From assembly GCA_951813045.1 (NCBI GenBank), contig CATOTF010000002.1, positions 3,720,001 to 3,784,000 of the forward strand: a DNA stretch of 64,000 bases, written 5' to 3'. The stretch is from an uncultured Rhizobiaceae bacterium (GTDB lineage Bacteria; Pseudomonadota; Alphaproteobacteria; Rhizobiales; Rhizobiaceae). Both the position numbers and the translations under genes were made by a program. Positions 9,775 through 17,460 of this stretch are shown here, piece by piece (position 1 is the first letter of the stretch; every line of letters begins with the position of its first letter). The notes beneath the pieces are model-generated. The model did no database searches and was not told the origin of the DNA. It worked only from the letters and a program-made list of their open reading frames with translations.

Positions 9775-10547
9775 ACGACACTGTTACCGATACACCGCAA
9801 GTTCTACTCAAACATCATCTGACCAAACTTCGGCTGCCAACCTTCCAGAGTGAATATACCAAACAGGCCCAACAATGTGCCGCTGAGAATAAGGATCATG
9901 TCCAATATCTCCTGCGGTTATGTGAGTTGGAGCTGATTGAACGTGAGCGCCGAATGGTGGAGCGACGCATCAAAGCTGCGAAGTTCCCGGCAACCAAGAG
10001 CCTCGACAGCTTTGACTTCAAAACGATCCCGTCAGTGAACAAGGTGCTCGTGATGGAACTGGCCCGTTGCGAGTACGCTGCGAAACGCCAAAACATCATC
10101 GCGTTAGGACCAAGTGGAACCGGCAAAACCCATGTTGCCCTCGGCCTTGGACTGGCTGCCTGCCAAAAGGGGATGAAAGTCCGCTTCACCACGGCTGCTG
10201 CACTGGTTCATGAGATGATCGAGGCCGTTGATGAACGTCGCTTGCAACGGCATCAAAAACAACTGGCAGCTCAAGACCTGCTGATCATTGACGAACTGGG
10301 CTTCGTCCCTCTCTCCAAAACCGGGGCGGAGTTGCTGTTCGAAGTAATCAGCCAACGGTATGAACGCGGTTCCATCATCATCACATCCAATCTACCATTC
10401 GACGAATGGACAGAGGTCTTCGGATCAGAACGCCTAACGGGCGCAATACTCGACCGGCTGACACACCACGTCCACATCCTGGAGATGAATGGTGAAAGCT
10501 ACAGGTTGCACCAGAGCCGAAAACAAAAATCTGTTCAAATCAACTGA
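9771..10547 (+). CDS. istB: IS21-family helper ATPase IstB
   Basis: AAA+ ATPase related to DnaC, 258 residues, a standard length for IstB. Walker A is GPSGTGKTH near residue 114 and Walker B is LLIIDELGF near 170; ITSNLPFDEW is the sensor-1 region. IstB selects target DNA and stimulates IstA. Its start ATG overlaps the istA TGA (ATGA at 9771-9774), which suggests translational coupling. Confidence 0.93.
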   Translation: MNDTVTDTPQVLLKHHLTKLRLPTFQSEYTKQAQQCAAENKDHVQYLLRLCELELIERERRMVERRIKAAKFPATKSLDSFDFKTIPSVNKVLVMELARCEYAAKRQNIIALGPSGTGKTHVALGLGLAACQKGMKVRFTTAAALVHEMIEAVDERRLQRHQKQLAAQDLLIIDELGFVPLSKTGAELLFEVISQRYERGSIIITSNLPFDEWTEVFGSERLTGAILDRLTHHVHILEMNGESYRLHQSRKQKSVQIN

Positions 10548-10616
10548 CACTAAACCAGATCAAAAACACAAACGTCCCAAAATCTGGCCAATTTTACTCC
10601 GGGATCAAGACCCATT

Positions 10617-11483
10617 TTAGGCTGGGATTGACAATTCGTCATATACAAGATGCTTTGAGTAGTCTTTGAACTTCAGATTACTACCACGTCGACGTAGCAC
10701 GTCGTGGTAGATTTCGAAGGCTTCTTTAAACTTATCCTTTAAAGGCCCGCTATCCGCTTCATTAAAAGATTTATCGAATTCGTCCCACAACATATATTGG
10801 CCATCAGGTTCTCCATCAGCCAGATAGCCAAGCTCGCATCTTTCAAAATCACTGCGCCAATCGTATCCTAACGGACCGCCGCGAAATTTACCCTTAATCT
10901 TAGGCCGATTGATATAAAGCGCCTCGGATTCTTGCAATGCGTCCTGAAGACGTTTAGCAATCTGAAATTGGATAGGATAAGTTTCACTTCCCAATACACC
11001 TTTGGATTTTTTTAAAGATTGGAAGTTTTTGTGCAGGTGTTCAATTTCTGCCAGTCGATAAACGATTTCGTCTTTTTTGATGCGCAAATGGTTCATTAAT
11101 GTGCGATTTGGCACTGCACCGTCTTCCTGCACCAGTATCGGATCTGGTGGGCTATCAAGATGATCAATGACTTTATTGAGATAATTCTTCGACGCATTGG
11201 CTACCGAAATGAAAGCATTAGATACATCTTCCACGTCACCCAATTGTTTTTCGACAAGTTGTTGCCAACTCATCCTGCCATAGGCCGCTGATACGCCCGT
11301 ACCTACAAAAGCTACCAGACTTTGTGTATTGAGTGCTCGAAAGAGAAGTTCATGGGCTCTTCCCTGTAAAAGGTCGAGATCAAGAGTTTCCTCTATTGCG
11401 TTCAGCGCATAAGGCCATTCTTTCAGTGCGGCGTGATTCTGTTCAAATAGTTCCTTTGTGTCTTTAGAAGATTCGTCGACCAT
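10617..11483 (-). CDS. N-terminal fragment of SIR2-STAND-TPR protein
   Basis: 288-residue frame with a good start: ATG 11483 is preceded by GGGGGAACA. Residues 49-75 (LLFRALNTQSLVAFVGTGVS, then AAYGRMSWQQLV) match the first strand and glycine loop of SIR2-like NADase domains in bacterial immunity proteins. The remaining residues are an alpha-helical insertion typical of these large SIR2 domains. The frame ends PA-TAA only 8 bases before the IS21 end. The missing domain parts continue in 2725-8127 on the far side of the element, in a frame offset by one base. A truncated product without the second half of the SIR2 fold should not bind NAD+. Confidence 0.72.
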   Translation of the reverse strand: MVDESSKDTKELFEQNHAALKEWPYALNAIEETLDLDLLQGRAHELLFRALNTQSLVAFVGTGVSAAYGRMSWQQLVEKQLGDVEDVSNAFISVANASKNYLNKVIDHLDSPPDPILVQEDGAVPNRTLMNHLRIKKDEIVYRLAEIEHLHKNFQSLKKSKGVLGSETYPIQFQIAKRLQDALQESEALYINRPKIKGKFRGGPLGYDWRSDFERCELGYLADGEPDGQYMLWDEFDKSFNEADSGPLKDKFKEAFEIYHDVLRRRGSNLKFKDYSKHLVYDELSIPA

Positions 11484-11711
11484 TGTTCCCCCAGATCGGC
11501 AATAGTAAATGGAAAGAAGATCACTTCAGTGAGGAACTGTAAAGTCCAGCACAATACATTTTGAAACAAAACAGTTTCAGCCTTTGGCAATGTAATTTCG
11601 TTCTAGATTTGTAAAGCGGCGCTTTCTTCCCTAACGCACAGGTGAAGGGGCTTGAACTTGATGCCCATAAACGTCCGGTTCCAAAAGATCAAATAACCCT
11701 ACCTGCGCCCC

Positions 11712-11940
11712 TCAAACATGCGTTCAAAAAACCCGTAGCCTGTTTTAAGAATAATTCCACCTCTACCGGGCTTTTCCCAGTTGGGCCACAACGTCGTCGG
11801 CGACTTCTTCGCTCAATACATTGCCGCGGCTTCGGGTCATGAATGTTGTTAGATATTTCGGGCGGTATTCCGGGTGGAACTGGACTGACAGAGCCGGGAA
11901 ATCATAGGCGAGGCCTGCGACCAGACAATAGTCGGCACTG
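11712..11940 (-). pseudogene. Class I glutamine amidotransferase C-terminal remnant, copy 1
   Basis: Reading the minus strand from 11940 to the TGA at 11712-11714 gives FIASADYCLVAGLAYDF, then PALSVQFHPEYRPKYLTTF. This is the C-terminal end of a GATase class I domain with the catalytic-triad HxE (FHPEY). One base is missing in the A-run compared with copy 2, which shifts the frame to a premature TAG; after that shift the tail resumes as SPVEVELFLKQATGF. There is no start and no N-terminal half with the nucleophile cysteine. It is joined head-on to a flavoprotein tail at 11941. The stretch 11484-11711, upstream of the SIR2 fragment, shows nothing else recognisable. Confidence 0.72.
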
Positions 11941-12009
11941 GCGATGAAAGATTACAATAAAATCACCCAATTCCAGATTGTCGGGCGAAATCAATTCTCA
12001 ATCAGTGGA
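11941..12009 (+). pseudogene. Sarcosine-oxidase-like C-terminal tail remnant, copy 1
   Basis: Translates as AMKDYNKITQFQIVGRNQF, aligning with AMKDYGTADRFKIAGRRKL, the tail of the flavoprotein at 3-950. Only the last two dozen codons survive and the original stop is lost. It begins exactly where the oppositely oriented amidotransferase remnant ends. Confidence 0.6.
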
Positions 12010-12051
12010 TATTTTGCCTCCCAAGACCAATTGCGGTACGGGTAATAGGCG

Positions 12052-13737
12052 ATGGTAACCAGCTCAAAGCAATCACATGCATTGAAACGAAATTTGTTAG
12101 CGGTGCTTGCCGCCGACATTGTTGGATACACGCGCCTCATGGGCGCGGATGCGGAAAATACCATTTCCAACCTCCATCGGGTGAGAGGTGAAATCTTTAC
12201 TCCTATTGTTGCGGCAAAACGAGGCCGTCTGATAAAATCGATGGGTGATGGTTGGATTGTGACGTTTACCTCGGTGGCAGAAGCCGTTGAGTGCGCAATG
12301 CAAATTCAAGATCAAATAAAAACTGACGGTATCATTCAGCTGCGAATGGGTATCCATCTGGGCGACGTGTCAGAGGCCAACGAGGATGTCTTTGGTGATG
12401 GCGTTAACGTGGCTTCCAGACTACAGGCATTAGCTGAACCTGGAGCGCTGGTGATATCTGACGCCGCCAGAATATTGCTGGACGGTACGTTGCGCCTGTC
12501 ATTCGATGATGCGGGCAATCAGGTGCTGAAGAATGTCGAAGAACCTGTTCGGGTCTGGACGCGTGGCGGTGAAATTGCAGGCGCTGAAGCTTCACTAAAG
12601 CCCATGGGCTTTCCTACGCTGTCAATTAGGCCGGTCGAAGCTGGAAACCAACAGACAGAGATTCAGGAACTCGCTTCGGCGTTAACCGGCGGTTTGGCTT
12701 CCATACTAAACGCGCCTCGTTACATCCACGCTCGCATCAGCAACCAGAAGCAAACAGGTGGCTACGTGTTGACCAGTAAACTGCGCACTAGCGGTGATCG
12801 GTTCAGATTGGAAGCCAGTCTGACAAATAGCGCCAACCAGATCATCTTTCATGAAAAATACGACGGTGATTTCGACAATGTTTTTGACTGGCAGGACGAT
12901 GTGAATGTTGCACTGGCGAATTCGGTTGTTCGTAACCTGATAGTTGCAGAAAGCGAGAGTTGCCGGAAAATTCCGGAGGCCTCCAGAACAGCCGAACAAT
13001 GGCTTGTTATCAGTCACTCGATTGACGGATTGTCACTCTCGACGGCCCGCGAAATTTTGAATTGCTCGATGTGCGCGATCGAGGCAAACTCAAATTTCGG
13101 CTATGCTTACGCCCATGGCTTGGCCATGGTCGCCCTAATTTCCGCAGTATGGGGGCCTCAGCATTACAGCGATTTGGATATTCCGCTCGAGAAATGGATG
13201 GAGGCAGCCGATCGCCTTGAACCATCACACTCTCCCAGCAGATTACAAATGGCATTCTTCCAATTGACGCGAACCGGGGATGCAGAAAAAGTGAAAGCTG
13301 CTCTCAATACATCGCTACGGGTTATCCCGTTTAACCCAGAAGCACTGCAATACGCAGGCTGGCTAAACATATACCTTGGAAATGCGGAGCGAGCACTGGA
13401 CTGCTTCCATTCGATCCAAAAGGAGGTAACCAACTTCGGTTTTGAAGCAGGGACACCAGCCGGTATCGGACGGGCGCATTTACAACTCGGCAGTTTTGAG
13501 GAGGCAATAACCTACTTTGATGACGCTCTAGATCTCGCTCCCGAGTTTTTAACTCCGCTCAGAGGAAAAATTTCAGCACTTGCCCATTTAAAACACCACG
13601 CAGAAGCGAAAAAAATGTTAGAAAAGCTGCCTTTGGATGAGACATTGACTAAACTCAAGTCGCAAAACAGCTATGTGGAATCGGAAGAAATCAGTTTGTA
13701 TTTAGAAGGCTTGCGCATTGGAGGCATGCCTGAATAA
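12052..13737 (+). CDS. Class III adenylate/guanylate cyclase with TPR C-terminus
   Basis: Makes a cyclic nucleotide second messenger from ATP (likely) or GTP, in the cytoplasm. The catalytic domain spans about residues 14-175: metal-binding Asp22 in LAADIVGYT and Asp66 in KSMGDGW, the base-selecting Lys62 and Asp116 (FGDGVN), and the transition-state pair Asn119/Arg123 in NVASR. All catalytic residues are present and the Lys/Asp pair points to ATP. A middle part (about 190-300) resembles the TolB-like or adenylate-cyclase-associated region. Residues 400-530 form TPR-like helices (ALQYAGWLNIYLGNAERALDC). No membrane segment is seen. It sits alone between two copies of an amidotransferase/flavoprotein remnant, a sign of past duplication or insertion. 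Confidence 0.85.
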   Translation: MVTSSKQSHALKRNLLAVLAADIVGYTRLMGADAENTISNLHRVRGEIFTPIVAAKRGRLIKSMGDGWIVTFTSVAEAVECAMQIQDQIKTDGIIQLRMGIHLGDVSEANEDVFGDGVNVASRLQALAEPGALVISDAARILLDGTLRLSFDDAGNQVLKNVEEPVRVWTRGGEIAGAEASLKPMGFPTLSIRPVEAGNQQTEIQELASALTGGLASILNAPRYIHARISNQKQTGGYVLTSKLRTSGDRFRLEASLTNSANQIIFHEKYDGDFDNVFDWQDDVNVALANSVVRNLIVAESESCRKIPEASRTAEQWLVISHSIDGLSLSTAREILNCSMCAIEANSNFGYAYAHGLAMVALISAVWGPQHYSDLDIPLEKWMEAADRLEPSHSPSRLQMAFFQLTRTGDAEKVKAALNTSLRVIPFNPEALQYAGWLNIYLGNAERALDCFHSIQKEVTNFGFEAGTPAGIGRAHLQLGSFEEAITYFDDALDLAPEFLTPLRGKISALAHLKHHAEAKKMLEKLPLDETLTKLKSQNSYVESEEISLYLEGLRIGGMPE

Positions 13738-13891
13738 CGGCAAATTTGTCAAAGGACTGCTTTCCAATAATTATACCTTTTCGAACTGCTTTGCACGATC
13801 AGCTTCGGTCTTCAGTTTGGCTGGTAGTCGCAATATCCACAACACGGACCCTGAATTTTCAAACGGAAAGATCGAAAGCCAATTCTACACC

Positions 13892-14123
13892 TCAAACACC
13901 CGCGCGGAAAAATTTGGCCGCCTGTTTTACGAATAATTCCAATTCCACCGGGCTTTTTTCCAGTTGGGCCACGACGCCGTCGGTGACTTCTTCGCCCAAT
14001 ACTTTCTGGCGGTTTCGAGTCATGAACGTTGTCAAATATTCGGGGCGGTATTTCGGGTGGAACTGAACTGACAGGGCAGGGAAATCATAGGCAAAACCTG
14101 CGACTGGGTAGTAATCAGAACTG
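13892..14123 (-). pseudogene. Class I glutamine amidotransferase C-terminal remnant, copy 2
   Basis: The minus strand from 14123 to the TGA at 13892-13894 reads FIASSDYYPVAGFAYDF, then PALSVQFHPKYRPEYLTTF, and ends FVKQAAKFFRAGV. This is about 78 residues of a GATase class I C-terminus. In the catalytic FHPEY motif the Glu is changed to Lys (FHPKY), so it would be inactive even if complete. There is no start codon, and a TAA lies three codons upstream of the first homologous residue. The copy is unshifted, unlike copy 1. Bases 13738-13891, between the cyclase stop and this remnant, show nothing recognisable. Confidence 0.74.
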
Positions 14124-14211
14124 GCGATGAAAGATTATAGTACAATCGCCCAATTTTAAGGTTGCAGGGTGGCGCGGGTTCAGCCCAAATGAAAACTCAA
14201 ACGGGCGGTAG
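14124..14211 (+). pseudogene. Sarcosine-oxidase-like C-terminal tail remnant, copy 2
   Basis: Reads AMKDYSTIAQF, then after a one-base insertion KVAGWRGFSPNENSNGR and TAG at 14209-14211. The flavoprotein at 3-950 ends AMKDYGTADRFKIAGRRKL, then SPKESPSGR and TAG. The similarity continues about 20 bases past both stops (GGACGTCTTCAATGAC against GAGACATCCAAGACAAT). Bases 14212-14392 hold no further gene and include the upstream region of the hydrolase. Confidence 0.72.
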
Positions 14212-14392
14212 GCACGAGACATCCAAGACAATTGTACGTAACTAAGATGCCAATCAGCTGGCTTGCCGCTGACTGCATCGAACTACACTAAATTGACAAG
14301 CGTGTTGTTTTAGATTGATAATTCGGCAAAAAACCGTCGCTACACAAACCACTCCAAATTCCATCATTTCGGCCATCAAGAAAGCGTACGCC

Positions 14393-15268
14393 ATGTTCAA
14401 CGTTATTAAGTCAATCGTCGCTGCAATCCTACTTGCCATCACAAGCGCGACTGCTGCTGCCGACACCGTATCGATTAATGGCGGAGAGATTTACTTTGAA
14501 AGTGTTGGTGACGGCCCTCCCATTTTGCTCATGCATGGTGGTCTGGGTCTCAGCCATGATTATCTACGCCCCTATTTTGATCAGTTAGCCGAAACGCACA
14601 CCGTTGTTTACTATGACCATCATGGTAACGGGCGCTCCGAACGACCCGATGACTACACCAAAATGAACTTCGATCGGTTGATTTCGGACGCTGCCGGTTT
14701 AATGGACCATCTTGGACATAAGAAATTTACACTGGTTGGACATTCCTATGGCGGTTTTATTGCGCAGGAGTTTGCGGCACAAAAGTCGTCGCAATTGGAT
14801 AAATTGATCCTGATCGATACGGTCCCGGCTTTCGATTACAAACCAACTGTATCGGGTAGTGATGAACAGATGCAGGCCTTTGGCAAGTTGTTCGGTGGGC
14901 CCATGGCCGATAATGCCGATTGGAAAGCGACATGGAATCCGGTGGTCCAAATGTATTTCCACAAATGGGACGCGAAGGTTGGCGCCGATCTGGATAAGCG
15001 GACTGTATATGAACACCGCGCTTGGAACTCAGCGGGTGCGTTGCTTGCAACGTTCAACATGATAGAAAAACTACCAAAGATCGAAACACCAACACTTGTC
15101 ATTGCAGGCAGACACGATGGAATCACGCCACCAAAACCAGGGGCAGAGAGAATCGCATCATTGATGCCCAATGCAACTCTGATGGTCTTTGAAAATTCCG
15201 GCCACTACCCATTCATCGAGGAGCAAGCTTCATTCTTTGGGAAAGTGAAGAATTGGCTTAAGAAATAG
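14393..15268 (+). CDS. Secreted alpha/beta hydrolase
   Basis: Alpha/beta hydrolase fold, probably proline-iminopeptidase-like (S33) by its HGGLGLSHDY oxyanion loop. The nucleophile Ser is in GHSYGGF, the acid Asp is in AGRHDGITPP, and the catalytic His is in NSGHYPFIE. ATG 14393 gives a signal peptide (MFNVIKSIVAAILLAITSAT, cleaved near AAADT), so the protein is probably periplasmic. A TTG at 14315 would add 26 residues that bury this signal, so it is not preferred. Substrate unknown. The gene stands alone between the remnant region and the convergent mgs operon. Confidence 0.82.
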   Translation: MFNVIKSIVAAILLAITSATAAADTVSINGGEIYFESVGDGPPILLMHGGLGLSHDYLRPYFDQLAETHTVVYYDHHGNGRSERPDDYTKMNFDRLISDAAGLMDHLGHKKFTLVGHSYGGFIAQEFAAQKSSQLDKLILIDTVPAFDYKPTVSGSDEQMQAFGKLFGGPMADNADWKATWNPVVQMYFHKWDAKVGADLDKRTVYEHRAWNSAGALLATFNMIEKLPKIETPTLVIAGRHDGITPPKPGAERIASLMPNATLMVFENSGHYPFIEEQASFFGKVKNWLKK

Positions 15269-15352
15269 GCGGTGGCGGATCAGGTACCACTCCAATCACC
15301 ATGTTCGGTTTAGAGTTTTATTTCACTGCACACAGATCGAAAACCGCTATCT

Positions 15353-16783
15353 TCACCAGTCGTAAGCTCGATCGATACCAGCCATTTTGACGCCGGTGAA
15401 GGCGGAGGCTTCGAAGCTTAGCGCTCGCAGGTCTTCGACTTCAAGGTTGTGGACGGATGACTTGCCGCAGGCTTTCGCGAGCGCCGTCATCTCCATGGTC
15501 ATTGCCGTGAGATAGCGCGCCACCCGTTCGGCCCCCGCTTTCGGGTTCATGCGCTTTTCCAGTTCCGGGTCCTGTGTCGCGACACCCACAGGGCACATGC
15601 CCGTGTGGCAATGGTGGCAGGCACCCGGCGATGTGCCCAGCTTTTGATAATCTTCAAGATAGCGCGGTGAGTTACATCCCATGGCGATCATCGCGGAGTT
15701 ACCGATCATCACCGCGTCCGCACCGAGCGCGATGCATTTCGCCGCGTCCACACCGGAACGGATGCCACCGGCGGCAACAAGACTTACTTTGCCGGACATG
15801 CTACACTCATCGAGACTTTCCCGCGCCGCGCGAATGGCACTCATGGTGGGAATGCCCGTGTGATTCAACAACATTTCGGGCGACGCACCGGTGCCACCCT
15901 CGGCGCCATCAACCACGACAATATCGGCACCGGCTTTCGCCGCAATCGCGACATCGTAACGGGGGCGGGTTGCGCCCATTTTGATGGAGATTGGAACCTT
16001 GTAGTTCGTCGCGATGCGCAGCTCTTCGATTTTTACCGCAAGATCATCGGCACCGAGAAAATCCGGGTGACGAATGGTGGATCGCTGGTCAACGCCTTCC
16101 GGCAACGTCCGCATTCTGGAAACCCGTTCGCTGACTTTCATACCGAGTAGAAGGCCGCCGGTGCCGGGCTTCGCCCCTTGGCCAACAACGATTTCCAGCC
16201 CGTCGGCACGGCGCAGGTGATCGAGATCAATCCCGTAACGGGCGGGAGACATTTGATAGACAAGCCGTTGCGACGCTTCGCGCTCTTCCTCAAGCATGCC
16301 CCCTTCACCGGTGCACGTCATTGTGCCGACTTTCGACGCGCCAAAGCCGAGCGAGGCTTTAGCAGAGGCCGAAAGCGCTCCGAAAGACATGGAGGCAATG
16401 TAGATCGGGATTTTCAGTTCGAGCGGATTGGCAACAACATCGCGACCGCGACCGCCGCCTAAGATAGTGGTTGTGTCGCAGCTCTCGCGATAGCCTTCAA
16501 GCGGCAGGCGGGTCATTGTCGCCGGCACAAATGTCAGATCGTCAAACGTCGGCATTTGCTTGTTGAATGTATTATAGCCGCGCACCTGATAACGGCCCAA
16601 TTGTGCCAGCGCGTGGACCTCGGAAATCGCCTCCGGCGTCCAGCGGGTGGAGCCGCCTTCATCATAGGAAGACGGAACACCAGCAGGGCGACCGCCGATT
16701 GCGCCAGCGTCATTGAAGCGTATTTCATCTTCCCCCGGCAATTCAAATGGATATTCGTACATGTCGTTCAGATCATCAGCCAT
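15353..16783 (-). CDS. mgsC: Glutamate-synthase-like FMN/Fe-S subunit, MgsC/GlxD type
   Basis: A stand-alone version of the FMN-binding synthase domain of glutamate synthase, 476 residues. Visible features are the phosphate-binding barrel (IKMGATRPRYDVAIAAKAGA, VVDGAEGGTGASPE, LVAAGGIRSGVDAAK) and a cluster-binding stretch CHHCHTGMCPVGVATQ. As MgsC it would join methylamine to glutamate-derived carbon with MgsA and MgsB to form N-methylglutamate; an alternative is an uncharacterised glx-type glutamate synthase relative. It overlaps the upstream mgsB by 16 bases. gmaS and the N-methylglutamate dehydrogenase genes are not in the window, so the pathway assignment is tentative. The family call itself is firm. 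Confidence 0.82.
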   Translation of the reverse strand: MADDLNDMYEYPFELPGEDEIRFNDAGAIGGRPAGVPSSYDEGGSTRWTPEAISEVHALAQLGRYQVRGYNTFNKQMPTFDDLTFVPATMTRLPLEGYRESCDTTTILGGGRGRDVVANPLELKIPIYIASMSFGALSASAKASLGFGASKVGTMTCTGEGGMLEEEREASQRLVYQMSPARYGIDLDHLRRADGLEIVVGQGAKPGTGGLLLGMKVSERVSRMRTLPEGVDQRSTIRHPDFLGADDLAVKIEELRIATNYKVPISIKMGATRPRYDVAIAAKAGADIVVVDGAEGGTGASPEMLLNHTGIPTMSAIRAARESLDECSMSGKVSLVAAGGIRSGVDAAKCIALGADAVMIGNSAMIAMGCNSPRYLEDYQKLGTSPGACHHCHTGMCPVGVATQDPELEKRMNPKAGAERVARYLTAMTMEMTALAKACGKSSVHNLEVEDLRALSFEASAFTGVKMAGIDRAYDW

Positions 16784-17460
16784 GCGCTTGCATCCCTTGA
16801 TTCAAAATACCAAAGCCGTTGGCCGGAAACCATTTTTCGCCAGTTACGGCTACTGTCAACCAGACCAAGCGGGTCTAAAATCGCGTCAACCTCCGCCACT
16901 TCCTCGGCGGTGGGTTCGCTCACATTGACGTCGACACCGAGGCTGTCCACGTCACCTGCAACCCAGACCTCGCCTTCCCAAAGCGCATCTGCACAGCTTT
17001 CGCCAGCGCCGCCAAGGGCGATGATCTTACCTGAATGGGCCATGAAGCCGGATTGATATCCGATCTTGCCTTCAACGACGATATTACCGCCCTTCATGGC
17101 AACACCACAGCGTGGCCCAGCATCGCCTTTGACGTGAATTGTGCCGCCGATCATCGCCGCACCGCAGGACATGCCCGCCCTGCCGCCAACGGTGATATGG
17201 CCTTTCGACATGCCTTCACCCAGCGCCCAGCCACAGTTGCGCTCAATATCGATTACCGCGCCAACATTCAGCCCGCCGCAATAATAGCCAACGGAACCTT
17301 CGAAGCTGATATCCGTTCCATCCGGTAGGCCGACGCCGAGGTTATGGCGCGAAAGCGTATTCACCACGCGGATGGATTTTCCAGCCGCCGCCGCCTCCTG
17401 CATTTCCTCGTTCACCTCTTTGATATGGCGTTTGCCCACATCGACGACATGCTCATTCAT
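16768..17460 (-). CDS. mgsB: GXGXG-domain subunit, MgsB/GlxC type
   Basis: 230 residues of right-handed beta-helix, matching the C-terminal GXGXG domain of glutamate synthase (GYYCGGLNVGAVIDIERNCG, then GRAGMSCGAAMIGG and GYQSGFMAHSGK). In the split enzymes this subunit links the amidotransferase and synthase parts. The start at 17460 overlaps the mgsA stop as ATGA, and the stop overlaps mgsC, so the three are translationally coupled. A longer frame to 17490 exists but would run 30 bases into mgsA. Confidence 0.83.
   Translation of the reverse strand: MNEHVVDVGKRHIKEVNEEMQEAAAAGKSIRVVNTLSRHNLGVGLPDGTDISFEGSVGYYCGGLNVGAVIDIERNCGWALGEGMSKGHITVGGRAGMSCGAAMIGGTIHVKGDAGPRCGVAMKGGNIVVEGKIGYQSGFMAHSGKIIALGGAGESCADALWEGEVWVAGDVDSLGVDVNVSEPTAEEVAEVDAILDPLGLVDSSRNWRKMVSGQRLWYFESRDASAWLMI

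Larger units (their letters stand above)
8216..10608 (+). mobile_element. IS21-family insertion sequence inserted in the SIR2 domain
   Basis: The element carries istA and istB with the usual 4-base overlap. Both ends contain the inverted motif CGGAGTAAAATT (8219-8230; reverse complement near 10591-10602). A direct repeat GACC lies immediately outside at 8212-8215 and 10609-10612. This is a credible 4-base target duplication and places the boundaries at 8216 and 10608 (2393 bases, normal for IS21). The exact end bases are uncertain by a few nucleotides because the outermost bases do not match well. Confidence 0.82.
2725..11483 (-). pseudogene. SIR2-STAND-TPR antiphage-like gene, broken by frameshift and IS21 insertion
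   Basis: Two minus-strand reading frames, 10617-11483 and 2725 to about 8215, are the two halves of one gene. The first carries the N-terminal SIR2 signature (FVGTGVSAAYGRMSW). The second carries the rest of the SIR2 domain (FLTTNYDLEIE, FHLHG, LGIGMTEDD), a STAND-type NTPase and C-terminal TPRs. Removing the IS (8216-10608 plus one GACC copy) and restoring one C after codon GCC at the end of the first half gives an uninterrupted frame. It reads PALKWVRLPNHF, then VSGIHNECSHAEH, and would make a protein of about 2100 residues. Proteins with this order (Avs5-like) detect phage components and deplete NAD+. Family placement is inferred from motifs and layout. As it stands the gene is probably inactive. 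Confidence 0.7.
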
